A stretch of DNA of 64,000 nt, from positions 1-64,000 of the forward strand of contig NZ_JACRAW010000098.1 of assembly GCF_016213215.1 (NCBI RefSeq). Direction: 5' to 3'. Both the position numbers and the translations under genes were made by a program. Positions 45,563 through 55,064 of this stretch are shown here, piece after piece (positions within the stretch are counted from its first letter, which is position 1; each line of letters starts with the position of its first letter). The notes under the pieces were generated by a model that had not been told where the DNA came from, did no database searches, and saw nothing but the letters and a program-made list of their open reading frames with translations. This stretch comes from Bradyrhizobium sp. GTDB lineage: Bacteria; Pseudomonadota; Alphaproteobacteria; Rhizobiales; Xanthobacteraceae.

Positions 45563-46192
45563 TCACTTCCACGCGAAAACCGGCTGCTCCAGCTCGACGA
45601 CGCGGGTGTCTCGCCCGGCCAGCACCTCGCGAAACTGGTAAATCAACGCCGCGGTCGGCGCGTGGATCATTTCGTCCGGACCATGAAAGCGGATCACGCG
45701 CCGCGTGCTCTCGGGGATGGTGTCGAAGTCGAAAGCGTGTTCGCGTTCGATGGTTTGAAGCGCGATGCGGTGAACGGAGGCGACCTCATGCGGGTTGGGA
45801 GTGATCGTGGTCTCGCTGGGGGTCCAGACCACGACCGGCGTGATCAGGTAGCCGGAGCGCGTCGGATAATCGTCGAGCAGGCCGAGCACGGCATCGGGCT
45901 CGAGTCGGACGCCGAGCTCCTCGTCGAGTTCGCGCAGCGCCGCATCGACGACCGTCTCGCCGTCATCGCAGCGTCCGCCGGGCAGCGCCCACTGGCCACC
46001 ATGGGAGCGCAGATGAGACGCGCGCCTGGTCAAAAGCAGCGCGGTCTCGCTCTGCCCTGCTCCGGCGGACGTCAGCGCAATTGCCACCGCCGCGCGTTTG
46101 AGCGGCAGTGCCGGACCATCCTCCGACAGGCGCGTGAAGGCCGCGCACAGTGAGGCGATATTCCGCCTGGTGGCATCGCTGAAAGGTCTCAT
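45563..46192 (-). CDS. NUDIX hydrolase, CoA-pyrophosphatase type
   Basis: A 209-residue NUDIX enzyme. The box reads GGRCDDGETVVDAALRELDEELG, with all consensus glutamates in place, followed by LLDDYPTRSGYLITPVVVW as in CoA diphosphatases. It would cleave CoA or related nucleotide diphosphates using Mg2+. It is divergent from the thioesterase gene at 46252. Confidence 0.88.
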   Translation of the reverse strand: MRPFSDATRRNIASLCAAFTRLSEDGPALPLKRAAVAIALTSAGAGQSETALLLTRRASHLRSHGGQWALPGGRCDDGETVVDAALRELDEELGVRLEPDAVLGLLDDYPTRSGYLITPVVVWTPSETTITPNPHEVASVHRIALQTIEREHAFDFDTIPESTRRVIRFHGPDEMIHAPTAALIYQFREVLAGRDTRVVELEQPVFAWK

Positions 46193-46251
46193 GGCGCTTG
46201 ACTACACCACGACCGCGCCCGATGAAATGACGCTGATACGCCTTCCCTTCA

Positions 46252-46686
46252 ATGGACGCGGAAATGCCGACCAAGACCACCGCAAAGCTCAAATCCGAGG
46301 GTTGGAGGATCGTCGAAACCACGGGCTTCCTGAGCCTGATCGGTCCGCTGTGGGAGCGCGAGGTCGACGGCCGCTACGAGTTCGCGCTGCCTACCGAGGA
46401 CAAGCACCACAACCGGCGCGGCCGGGTCCAGGGCGGCGTGCTGATGACCTTCGCCGACCGTACCTGCGGCATGACGGCGCGCCACGTCTCGGGCCGGCAG
46501 TTCATGGCGACCGTGCAGCTGGACACGCATTTCCTCGAAGCCGGCAATATCGGCGAGATCCTGATCTCGCGGCCACGGGTGGTGCGTGCAACGCGCAGTC
46601 TCATCTTCATGAGCACCGAAGTCTTTGTCGCCGACCGCTGCATCGCGATGGCCAACGGCGTGTTCAAGTTCTTGAAGGGCGAGTGA
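46252..46686 (+). CDS. PaaI-type acyl-CoA thioesterase
   Basis: A 144-residue hotdog-fold protein. HHNRRGRVQGGVLMTFADRTCGM is the PaaI-like active-site region (HxxGxxxGG...D), then TVQLDTHFLEAGNIGE and the final strand IAMANGVFKFLKG. It removes CoA from acyl-CoA. Starts at 46252 (MDAEMPT) or 46264 (MPTKTT) are both possible; the second has GGACGCGGA upstream. Confidence 0.88.
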   Translation: MDAEMPTKTTAKLKSEGWRIVETTGFLSLIGPLWEREVDGRYEFALPTEDKHHNRRGRVQGGVLMTFADRTCGMTARHVSGRQFMATVQLDTHFLEAGNIGEILISRPRVVRATRSLIFMSTEVFVADRCIAMANGVFKFLKGE

Positions 46687-46700
46687 CTTTGCAGTCCTTT

Positions 46701-46787
46701 GTCATTGCGAGGAGCGATAACGACGAAGCAATCTAGACTATCTCCGCGGAGACATTCCTGGATTGCTTCGCTTCGCTCGCAATGACG
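46701..46787. repeat. Dispersed palindromic repeat, fifth copy
   Basis: Copy of the cattgcgaggagcg family with an inner tctccgcggagac; an insertion (ataac) breaks the left arm. Confidence 0.95.
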
Positions 46788-46832
46788 GAGCATAGTGGAT
46801 AAGCTCGCCCTCAGACCGCTCGTGAGGAACCC

Positions 46833-47843
46833 ATGCAGTATCGCCAGCTCGGCCGCAGCGGCCTCAAGGTCTCGCCGATCTGCCTCGGCACCATGATGTT
46901 CGGCGGACCGACCGACGAGGCAACATCGGTGCGCATCATCGCCAGGGCACGCGAGGCCGGCGTCAACTTCATCGACACCGCGGATGCCTACGCCAAGGGC
47001 GCATCGGAAGAGGTCATCGGCCACGCCATCGCCAACCACCGCGATGCGTGGGTACTTGCCACGAAGCTCGCCAATCCCATGGGCGATGATCCCAACCGCA
47101 GCGGTCTGTCGCGGCGCTGGGTGCTGCAAGCCGCCGAAGAAAGCCTGAGGCGCCTCGGCACCGACTTCATCGACATCTATTATCTGCACAAGGAAGATCA
47201 TGCGACGCCGATGGAGGAAACGGTGCGCGCGATCGGCGATCTGATCCGACAGGGCAAGGTGCGCTATTTCGGCCTGTCGAACTACCGCGCCTGGCGCGTG
47301 GCGGAGATCTGCAACATCTGCGACCGGCTCGGCATCGACCGTCCCGTGGTGAGCCAGCCCTATTACAACGCTATGAACCGGATGCCGGAGGTCGAGCACT
47401 TTCCGGCCTGCGCCTATTACGGCCTGGGCATCGTGCCCTACAGCCCGCTGGCGCGCGGCGTCTTGACCGGCAAGTACCAAGCCGACGCGCCGCCGGACAA
47501 GGACACGCGCGCGGGGCGCAACGATACCCGCATGATGCAGACCGAGTGGCGCCCGGAGTCACTGAAGCTCGCGCAGGAGATCAAGCAGCATGCCGAGAAG
47601 AAGGGTATCACCGCCGGCCAGTTCGCGGTGGCGTGGGTCCTGAACTCATCCTTCGTCAGCGCCGTCATCGCGGGCCCCCGCACCGAAGAACAGTGGGACG
47701 ATTACATCCGCGCGCTCGATTATCGCTTCACCGCCGAGGACGAGGCGCTGATCGACCGCCTCGTTGCGCCGGGGCATCCTTCCACGCCGGGCTACAACGA
47801 TCCGGCCTATCCGATCGAAGGCCGGCGGCCGCGGACGGGCTGA
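46833..47843 (+). CDS. Aldo/keto reductase
   Basis: A 336-residue NADPH-dependent reductase. It begins MQYRQLGRSGLKVSPICLGT and holds the catalytic DTADAY (Asp/Tyr), the lysine of LATKLANP and the histidine of IYYLHKEDH. The C-terminal SAVIAGPRTEEQWDDY binds NADP. This is the YajO/Tas-like branch. Substrate unknown; it precedes the CoA-transferase pair but with a 160-base gap. Confidence 0.92.
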   Translation: MQYRQLGRSGLKVSPICLGTMMFGGPTDEATSVRIIARAREAGVNFIDTADAYAKGASEEVIGHAIANHRDAWVLATKLANPMGDDPNRSGLSRRWVLQAAEESLRRLGTDFIDIYYLHKEDHATPMEETVRAIGDLIRQGKVRYFGLSNYRAWRVAEICNICDRLGIDRPVVSQPYYNAMNRMPEVEHFPACAYYGLGIVPYSPLARGVLTGKYQADAPPDKDTRAGRNDTRMMQTEWRPESLKLAQEIKQHAEKKGITAGQFAVAWVLNSSFVSAVIAGPRTEEQWDDYIRALDYRFTAEDEALIDRLVAPGHPSTPGYNDPAYPIEGRRPRTG

Positions 47844-48005
47844 TCGAACCATCCTTGTCGACTTGCGTCGAAGCGACGCGCCGGCACGTCGGCGAGCGGT
47901 ATCGAATGGCCGCAGAACCGTCGTTTCTCGATCTATGAGGCGCGCGGCCGTTGTCGCCTTTGTGAAAATCGCGCTACAAGCAGACAAAGGCTGGGGGGAA
48001 ATTCC

Positions 48006-48818
48006 ATGACCGACATCGTTTCGCTGGACGCGCTGGTTGCGCGCATCCAGCCGGGCCAATCGCTTGCCATTCCCGTCGAGGGCGTGGCGATGGCAGCCAC
48101 CGCCGCCCTGCTCGAAGCCGGTATCCGCGACCTAAAGGTCGTGTGCGTGCCGATCAGCGGCATGCAGGCGGACCTTCTCATCGGCGCCGGCGCGGTGTCG
48201 GCACTCGAGACCAGCGCCGTTTCTCTTGGTGAGGCCGGTGGCGCTCCGCGCTTCACCGCAGGCGTGCGCAGCGGCGCGTTCGCTTTGCACGATTCCACCT
48301 GCCCCGCGATCCTCGCCGGCCTGCTCGCCGGACAGAAGGGCGTGCCCTTCATGCCGATCGCCGGCATCATCGGCAGCGATCTCCTGCGGGTGCGGCCCGA
48401 CTGGAAGGTGATCGACAGTCCGGTCGGGGAGCTGCGCAAGGTGGTGGTCGTGCCGGCGATCACGCCGGACGTGACACTGTTTCACGCCCCCGAAGCCGAC
48501 CGCGCCGGCAACATCCGCATCGGCCGCCGACGCGAACTCGCCGAGATGGCCTATGCCGCCAAACGCGCGCTGGTCACCGTCGAGCGCATCGTCGATCGCA
48601 ACCTGCTCGAGACCGAGGATGCGGCAGCGGCCGTGTTGCCCTCGCTCTATGTCGACGCGGTCGCCGTCGCCCCGCGCGGCGCCTGGCCGATGTCATTGTG
48701 GGACGAATATCCCGGCGATGATGCGGAAGTCGCGCGCTATGCCGCGATGGCACGCACCGAGGAAGGTTTCCGCGCCTATCTGTCCGGCTTTCTCACCCGG
48801 CGCAAGCAGGTGGCGTAA
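48006..48818 (+). CDS. CoA-transferase, alpha subunit (glutaconate/IpdA type)
   Basis: A 270-residue CoA-transferase subunit starting MTDIVSLDALVARIQPGQSL, with GGGGGAAATTCC upstream. The glycine-rich loop is VCVPISGMQADLLIGAGAV, and the AGVRSGAFALHDSTCPAI and PFMPIAGIIGSDLLRV segments match the glutaconate CoA-transferase alpha family. It acts as a complex with the next gene product, moving CoA between an acid and an acyl-CoA. Confidence 0.88.
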   Translation: MTDIVSLDALVARIQPGQSLAIPVEGVAMAATAALLEAGIRDLKVVCVPISGMQADLLIGAGAVSALETSAVSLGEAGGAPRFTAGVRSGAFALHDSTCPAILAGLLAGQKGVPFMPIAGIIGSDLLRVRPDWKVIDSPVGELRKVVVVPAITPDVTLFHAPEADRAGNIRIGRRRELAEMAYAAKRALVTVERIVDRNLLETEDAAAAVLPSLYVDAVAVAPRGAWPMSLWDEYPGDDAEVARYAAMARTEEGFRAYLSGFLTRRKQVA

Positions 48819-48824
48819 ACGCAG

Positions 48825-49568
48825 ATGGCAAGCGAGCTCGAGAGAAAAGAGATCCTCATCACCGCCATCGCCGACCTGCTCGACGGCATCCGCCATGTCG
48901 CGGTCGGCGCCTCTTCGCCGATTCCGGCGGCCGGCGCCATGCTGCTGCGCGCGCGCAACGAGGCGGCGGGCAAGCCGCCGGTCCGCATCTCGGTGCTGGG
49001 ATCGCAGAAGCACAACTTCTTCACCAATGGCGCGGTCGAGATCTTCGACTGCGCCGCGCAGGGCCGCATCGACGCCTTCTTTCTCGGCGGCGGTCAGATC
49101 GACGGCGCGGGCAACATCAACCTGGTCGGCATCGGCGAATATCCGAGGACGGACGTGCGTTGGCCGGGCTCGTTCGGCTCGGCCTATCTCTATCACCTCG
49201 TTCCGCGCGTCATCCTGTTCCGCGAGGAGCACTCCTCGCGCGTGTTCGTTCCCAAGGTCGATTTCGTCAGCGCCAAGGCGACGACGCCGGAAGTCGCCCG
49301 CCGCGGCGGGCCGCATGCGCTCTTGACCAACATGGCGCTTTTCGATTTCGACCGCGAAGCTGGCTGCTTCCGCTTGCGCTCGGTGCACCCCGGCTTCAGC
49401 TCCGCCGACATCAGGGCCAATACCGGCTTCGACTATGAACAGCCCGCGACGGTGCCGACCACGCCTGGCCCGGACGCCGCGACGCAGTCCCTGATCCGCG
49501 GGCGAATCCTGGACGAGCTCGCCGAGTCGTACCCGGCCTTTGCCCGGACGATGAAGCAGGCCGCCTGA
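48825..49568 (+). CDS. CoA-transferase, beta subunit (glutaconate/IpdB type)
   Basis: A 247-residue partner subunit, starting MASELERKEILITAIADLLD seven bases after the alpha gene stop. VGASSPIPAAGAMLLRAR, GAVEIFDCAAQGRIDAFFLGGGQIDGAGN and GGPHALLTNMALFDFD follow the GctB/IpdB pattern. The catalytic glutamate region is not certain from reading alone. The pair may serve ring-cleavage products or dicarboxylates. Confidence 0.88.
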   Translation: MASELERKEILITAIADLLDGIRHVAVGASSPIPAAGAMLLRARNEAAGKPPVRISVLGSQKHNFFTNGAVEIFDCAAQGRIDAFFLGGGQIDGAGNINLVGIGEYPRTDVRWPGSFGSAYLYHLVPRVILFREEHSSRVFVPKVDFVSAKATTPEVARRGGPHALLTNMALFDFDREAGCFRLRSVHPGFSSADIRANTGFDYEQPATVPTTPGPDAATQSLIRGRILDELAESYPAFARTMKQAA

Positions 49569-49765
49569 TCAACAGCGCAGCCCGCCCTCTGCCACGAAAA
49601 AAACATCGCGATCCGGCTACTGGGGAACCTATAAAGGCGCTGCGGGTTTCCCGCTGGGGCAGGCCGGGCGAATCCGGAAGGGCGGGCTATGTGCTTCGCA
49701 CAAACAGCGGATCCCAGCCAGTTCATGATGCGAAACGCCGGCCCGTGCCCGGTGGCCCGAGCCCA
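49569..49765. other. Intergenic spacer before exported hypothetical
   Basis: About 200 bases with an A-run and a hairpin-like gcgggtttcccgc (palindrome) near 49648. No recognised element. Confidence 0.4.
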
Positions 49766-50371
49766 ATGATGCGCATCTATTGGCAAGTCCTGCCCCTTGC
49801 CTTCATTGCCCTGGCAGTGCCGGCGCTGGCCGGGCCATCCTCCCCGGCACCGGCCGGACTCGACCCGGCCCTGCCCGTCGCCGCGCAGGCCGAGCGGCAG
49901 GAGCTCTATATCGACCTCCTCGCGCTGATGTCGGGCAAGTGCCCGACGCTGAAGGTCGCGGGGCGCGAGTTCGGCTGCAAGGCGGTGGCCTATGCCCATA
50001 GCGGGAAAGGCCGGGTCAATTTCGCCGTCGCGATCGACGACCCCGGCGACGACAGCCACGTCGTCTCCTTCTCGGGGGAGAACGGCAAGCGGTCGGACGA
50101 CAATTCCTACGAGCTGCCGATCGACCGGATGCTGCCGTACTCCAAGCACCGTCCCAGGGTGGACGGCCTGCCGGTGCCTTCCGAGGAAACGTCGACCGGC
50201 GTGTGCCGGCAGTTCGGGAATTTCGCCGCCCGGCAGGTCTCGAGCATCACCTGCTCGGCAACCGACAGCAACGGCCACAAGTACGAGCTCCTGTTCGAGT
50301 CCGACGGCTCGCCGGTCAGCGTCCGACGCGTGCGGCAATCGGCGCCGACGATTTCGGATCCGTTCAAGTGA
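49766..50371 (+). CDS. Exported hypothetical protein
   Basis: A 201-residue protein beginning MMRIYWQVLPLAFIALAVPA, a signal peptide with likely cleavage after ALAGP. The mature part has four cysteines (SGKCPTL, FGCKAV, GVCRQFG, ITCSAT), which could form two disulfides. ATG at 49766 and 49769 are both possible. I do not recognise a family. It is convergent with the chemoreceptor gene. Confidence 0.7.
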   Translation: MMRIYWQVLPLAFIALAVPALAGPSSPAPAGLDPALPVAAQAERQELYIDLLALMSGKCPTLKVAGREFGCKAVAYAHSGKGRVNFAVAIDDPGDDSHVVSFSGENGKRSDDNSYELPIDRMLPYSKHRPRVDGLPVPSEETSTGVCRQFGNFAARQVSSITCSATDSNGHKYELLFESDGSPVSVRRVRQSAPTISDPFK

Positions 50372-50404
50372 GGCGCAGCCGCCTTCAGGCAAGCGCCTTT
50401 TCGA

Positions 50405-52093
50405 TCACGCAGCTCTTACCGAGGTCAGGAATTTGTCGACCTCGATCTTGAGACGGTTGCTGTCCGCCGCGAGCGACTTCGCCGAAGCAAGCACTCGCGC
50501 CGAGGCAGAGCCCGTCTCCGTCGCGCCACGCTGAACGTCAACGATGTTCGAGGATACCTCCTGCGTGCCGACCGCCGCATGCTGCACGTTGCGGGCGATC
50601 TCCTGGGTGGCCGCGCCCTGTTCTTCGACGGCTGCCGCAATGGTCGACGAAATCTCGGACAGTTTCTCGATGACGTCGCTGATTTCCTTGATGGCGCCGA
50701 CGGACTCCTTGGTGGCGGCCTGAATGCCGGTAATCTGCTGTCCGATCTCGGTCGTCGCCTTGCCGGTCTGCTCGGCCAACGCCTTGACTTCGGAAGCAAC
50801 CACCGCGAATCCGCGCCCGGCCTCTCCGGCGCGGGCCGCCTCGATCGTCGCATTGAGGGCCAGCAAATTGGTCTCTTCGGCAATGTTGTCGATCAGCTCA
50901 ATGACGTCACCTATGCGGGCGGCCGACCTGGAGAGCTCTGCGACCTTATCGTTGGTCTTGCGGGCCTGCCCGACCGCATCTGCCGCAATGCGCGCGGATT
51001 CCTGCACCTGGCGGCTGATCTCGCCGACGGACGACGAAAGCTCCTCCGTGGCGCCGGCCACGGACTGAACGTTGGTGGTTGCCTCTTCCGAGGCCTCCGC
51101 CACAGCCGTAGAGCGCTTCTGCGCCTGTTCGGCGGTCGTCGCGAGCGTGCTCGCGGCGGTTTCCAGCTCGGTCGATGCAGAAGAGACCGTTTTGACGATT
51201 TCCCCGATCATCGTCTCGAAACTGCGCGTGATCGCATCGACACGACGGCCGCGCTCGATCTTCGCTTCGGCGTCGCGGGTAGCCGCCTCATTGGCCTCCT
51301 TCTTCGCGATGAGCTCCTCCTTGAAGATCTGCAGCGCGTCGGCCATCGTCCCGATCTCGGTCTTGTCTCCCCGGTGCGGAACTTCAACGTCAAGATCGCC
51401 CCTGCCAAGCGCCTGCATCGGCATCACGATCGAGCTGATTCCGCGCGAGACATCCCTGACGATGAAGAGACCGGCAATGAATCCGCAAACCAGCGCCAGG
51501 AGCACAACGCCGGCCATGAGCGCGATCCCAAGCGTAAATCCGTTCGCCGCCTTCTTCGTCTCGGTATCGGATCCGGCGTTGCTGAGGTCGATACCCTTCT
51601 GGAGGACCTCGTCCAGCGCGCTCGCCGCCGGACCGGCTGCGACCAGATAGTCCCTGGCTTCAGTGGCCGCCCCGCCGGCAGCCTTGCGCGACAGGTCGAG
51701 GGCGTCCGTCGCAACGCGGACGTAGTCGCCCCACTGATCCGACCACTCTTTGTAGATATCTTTCTCTTCCGGCGAGGATAACAGGGCCTCGTAGACCTTG
51801 CGACGGCCGTCGATCTTCTCGATCGCCGCCTTCACCGCCTCGTCGGCGGCCGCCTTGTCCTCCGCGCTCTCAGCCAGCAAGTGATCGCGCAACGCTACAC
51901 GGTAAGTTGCCATCTCGGCTCTAATTTCGCCGAGAACACGCACGCGCGGCAGCCACTCCTGGGCTATCTCCACCGTATGCGCATTGGTTATCTGGATGCC
52001 CCTGATCGCAAGCCCGCCCATGCCGGCCACGACAAACAGCAGCAACGCGATGGCGCTCGTGATTTTCGCGCGGATCGACCATTTGGACAGCAT
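50405..52093 (-). CDS. Methyl-accepting chemotaxis protein
   Basis: A 562-residue chemoreceptor starting [20 protein letters not shown]. It has a first membrane helix, a periplasmic four-helix-bundle sensor (residues about 35-185), a second helix ([27 protein letters not shown]), a HAMP domain ([24 protein letters not shown]) and a long signalling domain whose hairpin tip is [30 protein letters not shown]. It has no CheR-tethering pentapeptide at the end (FLTSVRAA). Ligand unknown. Confidence 0.94.
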   Translation of the reverse strand: MLSKWSIRAKITSAIALLLFVVAGMGGLAIRGIQITNAHTVEIAQEWLPRVRVLGEIRAEMATYRVALRDHLLAESAEDKAAADEAVKAAIEKIDGRRKVYEALLSSPEEKDIYKEWSDQWGDYVRVATDALDLSRKAAGGAATEARDYLVAAGPAASALDEVLQKGIDLSNAGSDTETKKAANGFTLGIALMAGVVLLALVCGFIAGLFIVRDVSRGISSIVMPMQALGRGDLDVEVPHRGDKTEIGTMADALQIFKEELIAKKEANEAATRDAEAKIERGRRVDAITRSFETMIGEIVKTVSSASTELETAASTLATTAEQAQKRSTAVAEASEEATTNVQSVAGATEELSSSVGEISRQVQESARIAADAVGQARKTNDKVAELSRSAARIGDVIELIDNIAEETNLLALNATIEAARAGEAGRGFAVVASEVKALAEQTGKATTEIGQQITGIQAATKESVGAIKEISDVIEKLSEISSTIAAAVEEQGAATQEIARNVQHAAVGTQEVSSNIVDVQRGATETGSASARVLASAKSLAADSNRLKIEVDKFLTSVRAA

Positions 52094-52420
52094 CGAAGCC
52101 TCTCGTTCCTCGGCGGGCAACAGCGGATCTCTGGTCCGGATCAATCAGCTAAATCAGAAACGCATTTCCACGCCACGCAGCACGTCGACCGAGCCGTCGG
52201 CGGGCAAGGCCCGACCACGCTGAAATCATCCCTAACGAGACAGGCTCAATTTCACGGATTTGGCTTAACAAGACCTTTCGCCGCCGAATGCCGCTGCAGA
52301 CAAATCGATTTAAACGGGCAGCATTTGCAAATCAGTATCAACGCGCGAGTCGGATCCGGTCTCGGCAGGCACCGGAAAGACCCGTCCCGGGAGGCGGAGA
52401 CCGCTGCCATCAGGGGGGCG
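52094..52420. other. Intergenic, no gene supported
   Basis: About 330 bases between the chemoreceptor start and the nrsF stop. The plus-strand frame crossing it (51881-53140) is a shadow of genes on the other strand. It presumably holds the chemoreceptor promoter; no clear motif seen. Confidence 0.5.
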
Positions 52421-53089
52421 TCAATTCCGCCGGCAGGATCGCAAGGCAACCCATTCGAACATTCGGCGGCCGAAGGTGCCTGCGAGGCCAACGAACATGG
52501 CTGCCGTCCCGACATTCCACATCAGGATCATCAGCGAGGCATCGATGGTGTGAAACAGCGACAGCGCCGTCGCGGTGATCGCGGCAATAGCGAGGCTGCC
52601 CATCAAGGCAACGGCGGTCGGACGGAGGGAAGCGGAGTAGCGCAGCATCACCAGCATCGTGAGCGACAATGGCAGGCTGGTCAGCACCAGCGTCGCAAAG
52701 CAACGCGCCGCCTCCCCCGGGCTCATTCCCTCGGGGCCGATGGCGATCCAGTCGGTGAGGCACTGGTAACCGATGTTCAAGAGCCAGATGGCAAGTGCCG
52801 GCGCCGGCAGAAGCAGCCACAACCGCGACCGGTCGGGGAGGCTGACCATGAAGGCGGCGATGGCTGCCAGGATGGCGGTAAGGACCGCGCCCAGCATGCG
52901 CAGGGCAAACGCCGGCTCGCGCAACCGCTCGACAAGGTCCGGGCGAATCCCCTGATTGACGGCCAGCAGCGCCAGAATGATGGCTGCAAGCAGCAGCCAG
53001 CCTGCGGCCCGAAACGCCGGAGGCCGCAGCCGCCGCACCGGCGTCATGCGCGTGGCCAGCGATGCAATGAGGTCGGGTGTCGTGATCAT
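52421..53089 (-). CDS. nrsF: NrsF-like anti-sigma factor (DUF1109), six-helix membrane protein
   Basis: A 222-residue membrane protein: a short N-terminal segment with LATRMTPVRRLRPPAFRAAG, then six hydrophobic helices (for example WLLLAAIILALLAVNQG and LSLTMLVMLRYSASLRP). This is the DUF1109/NrsF family, the membrane anti-sigma of SigF in Caulobacter. Cysteines at about 110 and 130 lie around the periplasmic loop; in Caulobacter two NrsF cysteines are, as I recall, needed for sensing. It overlaps the sigma gene by four bases (ATGA). Confidence 0.9.
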   Translation of the reverse strand: MITTPDLIASLATRMTPVRRLRPPAFRAAGWLLLAAIILALLAVNQGIRPDLVERLREPAFALRMLGAVLTAILAAIAAFMVSLPDRSRLWLLLPAPALAIWLLNIGYQCLTDWIAIGPEGMSPGEAARCFATLVLTSLPLSLTMLVMLRYSASLRPTAVALMGSLAIAAITATALSLFHTIDASLMILMWNVGTAAMFVGLAGTFGRRMFEWVALRSCRRN

Positions 53090-53721
53090 GGCTCGCTCCG
53101 GTCGAGCAGCATCTTGCGAAGGCTCTTCATGGCTCGGTGAACGTTGACCTTGAGAGATGCGATCGAAACCCCGCTCACGGCCGCGGCCTCCTTCAATGAC
53201 ATCTCCTTGATCTTGAGCAGGCGCAGCGCCTGCTGCTGCATCGGAGGAAGATCGTTGATCGCTTTCGCCAATTCGTGGCGGTCCGGACTGTGGTCGAGGT
53301 GTGCTTCCGGCGCGGAAACGGCCTCATGATCTAGCGTCAGGGTGATCTCGCGGTTTTTCCTGCGGCCCTGGCGACGCAATCGGTCGATGAGGCGGCGATT
53401 GGCGATCGTTGCCAGCCACGGGCCGAAGGGGCGGGCCGGATCGTAGGTCTGCCGGATGGAATGGATGGTCAGCAATATGTCCTGCACGGCGTCTTCGATG
53501 TCATGCGGATCGCGGTGTCGACGCGCCGCGAGCGAACGCAGATAGGGTGTGACCTCCTGCAACACCCGGAGGTAGGCGGCACGGTCACCATCCTGAGCGC
53601 GGGCCATGAGAATGGTCCAGTCGAGGTCGCGCGCTGAAGGCGCCACCTCGTGCGCCCCTGGCCTCTCGTCGCTATCCACGAGTCTCAAGGGCGTCGCGCG
53701 GCGATTACGATCGCGGATCAT
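53086..53721 (-). CDS. sigF: SigF-like ECF sigma factor
   Basis: A 211-residue ECF sigma starting MIRDRNRRATPLRLVDSDER (53721), with GGAGG nine bases before it. Region 2 is YLRSLAARRHRDPHDIEDAVQDILLTIHSI and PFGPWLATIANRRLIDRLRRQGRR; region 4 is INDLPPMQQQALRLLKIKEMSLKEAAAVSGVSIASLKVNVHRAMKSL, the form found with DUF1109 partners. A 158-base leader separates it from a strong SigF-type promoter, so it probably activates itself. Confidence 0.9.
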   Translation of the reverse strand: MIRDRNRRATPLRLVDSDERPGAHEVAPSARDLDWTILMARAQDGDRAAYLRVLQEVTPYLRSLAARRHRDPHDIEDAVQDILLTIHSIRQTYDPARPFGPWLATIANRRLIDRLRRQGRRKNREITLTLDHEAVSAPEAHLDHSPDRHELAKAINDLPPMQQQALRLLKIKEMSLKEAAAVSGVSIASLKVNVHRAMKSLRKMLLDRSEP

Positions 53722-53878
53722 CGACCACAGCCTCCGCCCCCGGCTCGCGCCCGAGCAGCCATGCCCGTGCCGGGCCATTTCACCATCTCGCCACCCTCAA
53801 ATACCGTTATGCGCCCGGTTCGCCTGTGCTTCATCAGGGACGCCCTCGCGTCTCACGCGGCCGGCCTCTGACAGTTAA

Positions 53879-53904
53879 TTCGTCGGAGGGGGCACGAAAG
53901 TTAC
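53879..53904 (-). promoter_or_regulatory. SigF-type autoregulatory promoter of sigF-nrsF
   Basis: On the minus strand GTAACT, 16 bases, CGAA. The -35 and -10 elements and spacing equal those before bufA. It lies upstream of sigF in the correct orientation, as expected for autoregulation. Confidence 0.8.
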
Positions 53905-53941
53905 GCCTAAGCTGCAAAATTCGACGGCATCGGCACTCCGC

Positions 53942-54682
53942 TCACGAACAGGCCTCGAGCCGGCTGTCGAGCCAGGCGACGTGCTGGTGAAGTGAAATAT
54001 CGAGCGAGGACGTGATGTCCAGGCGCCGGTCCTCGAACACGTCTACCCCCGGATGCAATCTCCGCCAGCGCTCGACGGCGGCATCGCGCTCGATGAGCAG
54101 GTGTTCGATGTGCGGCCTGAACAGCACGAGCATGGCGGTGAGCCAGCGGTTCAGGAGGGGGGATGGCTCGTCGAGTTCAAGGACAAAGCCATCGAGCATG
54201 GCGATGACGTCCGGCGCCCGGTACCAGGTTTCCGCGGTCACCCAGCGGTTGGTCGTGAACAGCCGCTCCGGCATGCCCGACGGCGTCATTGAAATCGCAA
54301 CGAGATGCGACATCGGCTCGCCGCCGGCTTCGCCTGTTTGCGCGCCGACATCGACGGGCCGAATTCCCGGCGGCATGCCCTTCACCCGCATGAAAGTGTG
54401 AAAATGAGCGTAGTCCGGCCGATCACGACCTTCCGGCGAATGCGCGTGAAGGAAGTAGTGCGCATGGGACAGCGGATCCCGCGCGTCATTTGCCGGATAA
54501 TGATCCCACTCGGTGAAACTATCGCTGCCGCGCAAGGCTTCCATGACGAGATTGCTCTTCTGCTCGTGAAGCGCGTGGATGCAATCGACCGCAATGACCG
54601 CGGCATCCGCCATGCGCGCAAGCACTTCGCGCGAGAGCCGCGCGCTTCCCGGGAGTGTCTCCCCAGCGGTTGTTTTTGTCAT
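53942..54682 (-). CDS. Hypothetical protein, DUF6969-like
   Basis: A 246-residue soluble protein starting MTKTTAGETLPGSARLSREV. The block EWDHYPANDARDPLSHAHYF, HAHSPEGRDRPDYAHFHTFM is strikingly histidine-rich and conserved-looking; I associate it loosely with DUF6969 but cannot confirm. The histidines could bind metal. It lies upstream of sigF on the same strand and ends 37 bases before the SigF-type promoter; a repeat precedes it. Confidence 0.65.
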   Translation of the reverse strand: MTKTTAGETLPGSARLSREVLARMADAAVIAVDCIHALHEQKSNLVMEALRGSDSFTEWDHYPANDARDPLSHAHYFLHAHSPEGRDRPDYAHFHTFMRVKGMPPGIRPVDVGAQTGEAGGEPMSHLVAISMTPSGMPERLFTTNRWVTAETWYRAPDVIAMLDGFVLELDEPSPLLNRWLTAMLVLFRPHIEHLLIERDAAVERWRRLHPGVDVFEDRRLDITSSLDISLHQHVAWLDSRLEACS

Positions 54683-54727
54683 GGCGCCTCCGTCGAATGA
54701 GCTCACTCTTCAAAACGATCAGCATTT

Positions 54728-54806
54728 GTCGGCGCGAAGCGACGAAGCAATCCAGCATCTCTACGCGAGAAACAGTCTGGATTGCTTCGCTTCGCTCGCA
54801 ATGACG
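54728..54806. repeat. Dispersed palindromic repeat, sixth copy
   Basis: Copy of the cattgcgaggagcgaag family with a truncated left arm (tcggcgcgaagcgacgaagc) and intact right arm (cttcgctcgcaatgacg). It separates the NPCAPK gene from the DUF6969-like gene. Confidence 0.9.
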
Positions 54807-54820
54807 AAATCGGCCGCGTG

Positions 54821-55030
54821 CTATTTCTTCGGCGCGCAGGGATTGCCGGCCTTGGGCGCGCAGGGATTGGACGCCTTCGTGGTCTTCGGCGCGCACGGGT
54901 TGGCGGCACCGGCCTTGGGCGCACAGGGATTCGTTTTCTGCGCTGCCGCCGGAAGCGGAGCCGCGGCGATCATGCCGCCGATCGCGGCAATCGAGCCGAG
55001 CGTCTTGAGTGATTGCTTGAGCGTAGCCAT
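54821..55030 (-). CDS. Secreted small protein with four NPCAPK repeats
   Basis: A 69-residue precursor. Residues 1-31 form a signal peptide (IAAIGGMIAAAPLPAAAQ). The mature 38 residues consist of four NPCAPK units separated by AGAA, TTKAS and AG, ending in a lysine. Each unit offers one cysteine in an identical frame, a plausible soft-metal (copper) binding or modified-peptide design. It is the last gene of an operon with CcdA-like and thioredoxin-like genes behind a SigF-type promoter. I know no characterised protein of this kind; function is inference. Confidence 0.85.
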   Translation of the reverse strand: MATLKQSLKTLGSIAAIGGMIAAAPLPAAAQKTNPCAPKAGAANPCAPKTTKASNPCAPKAGNPCAPKK

Positions 55031-55064
55031 CCAGGTCTCCTTTGGTTTGGAAAAATCGACGAGG

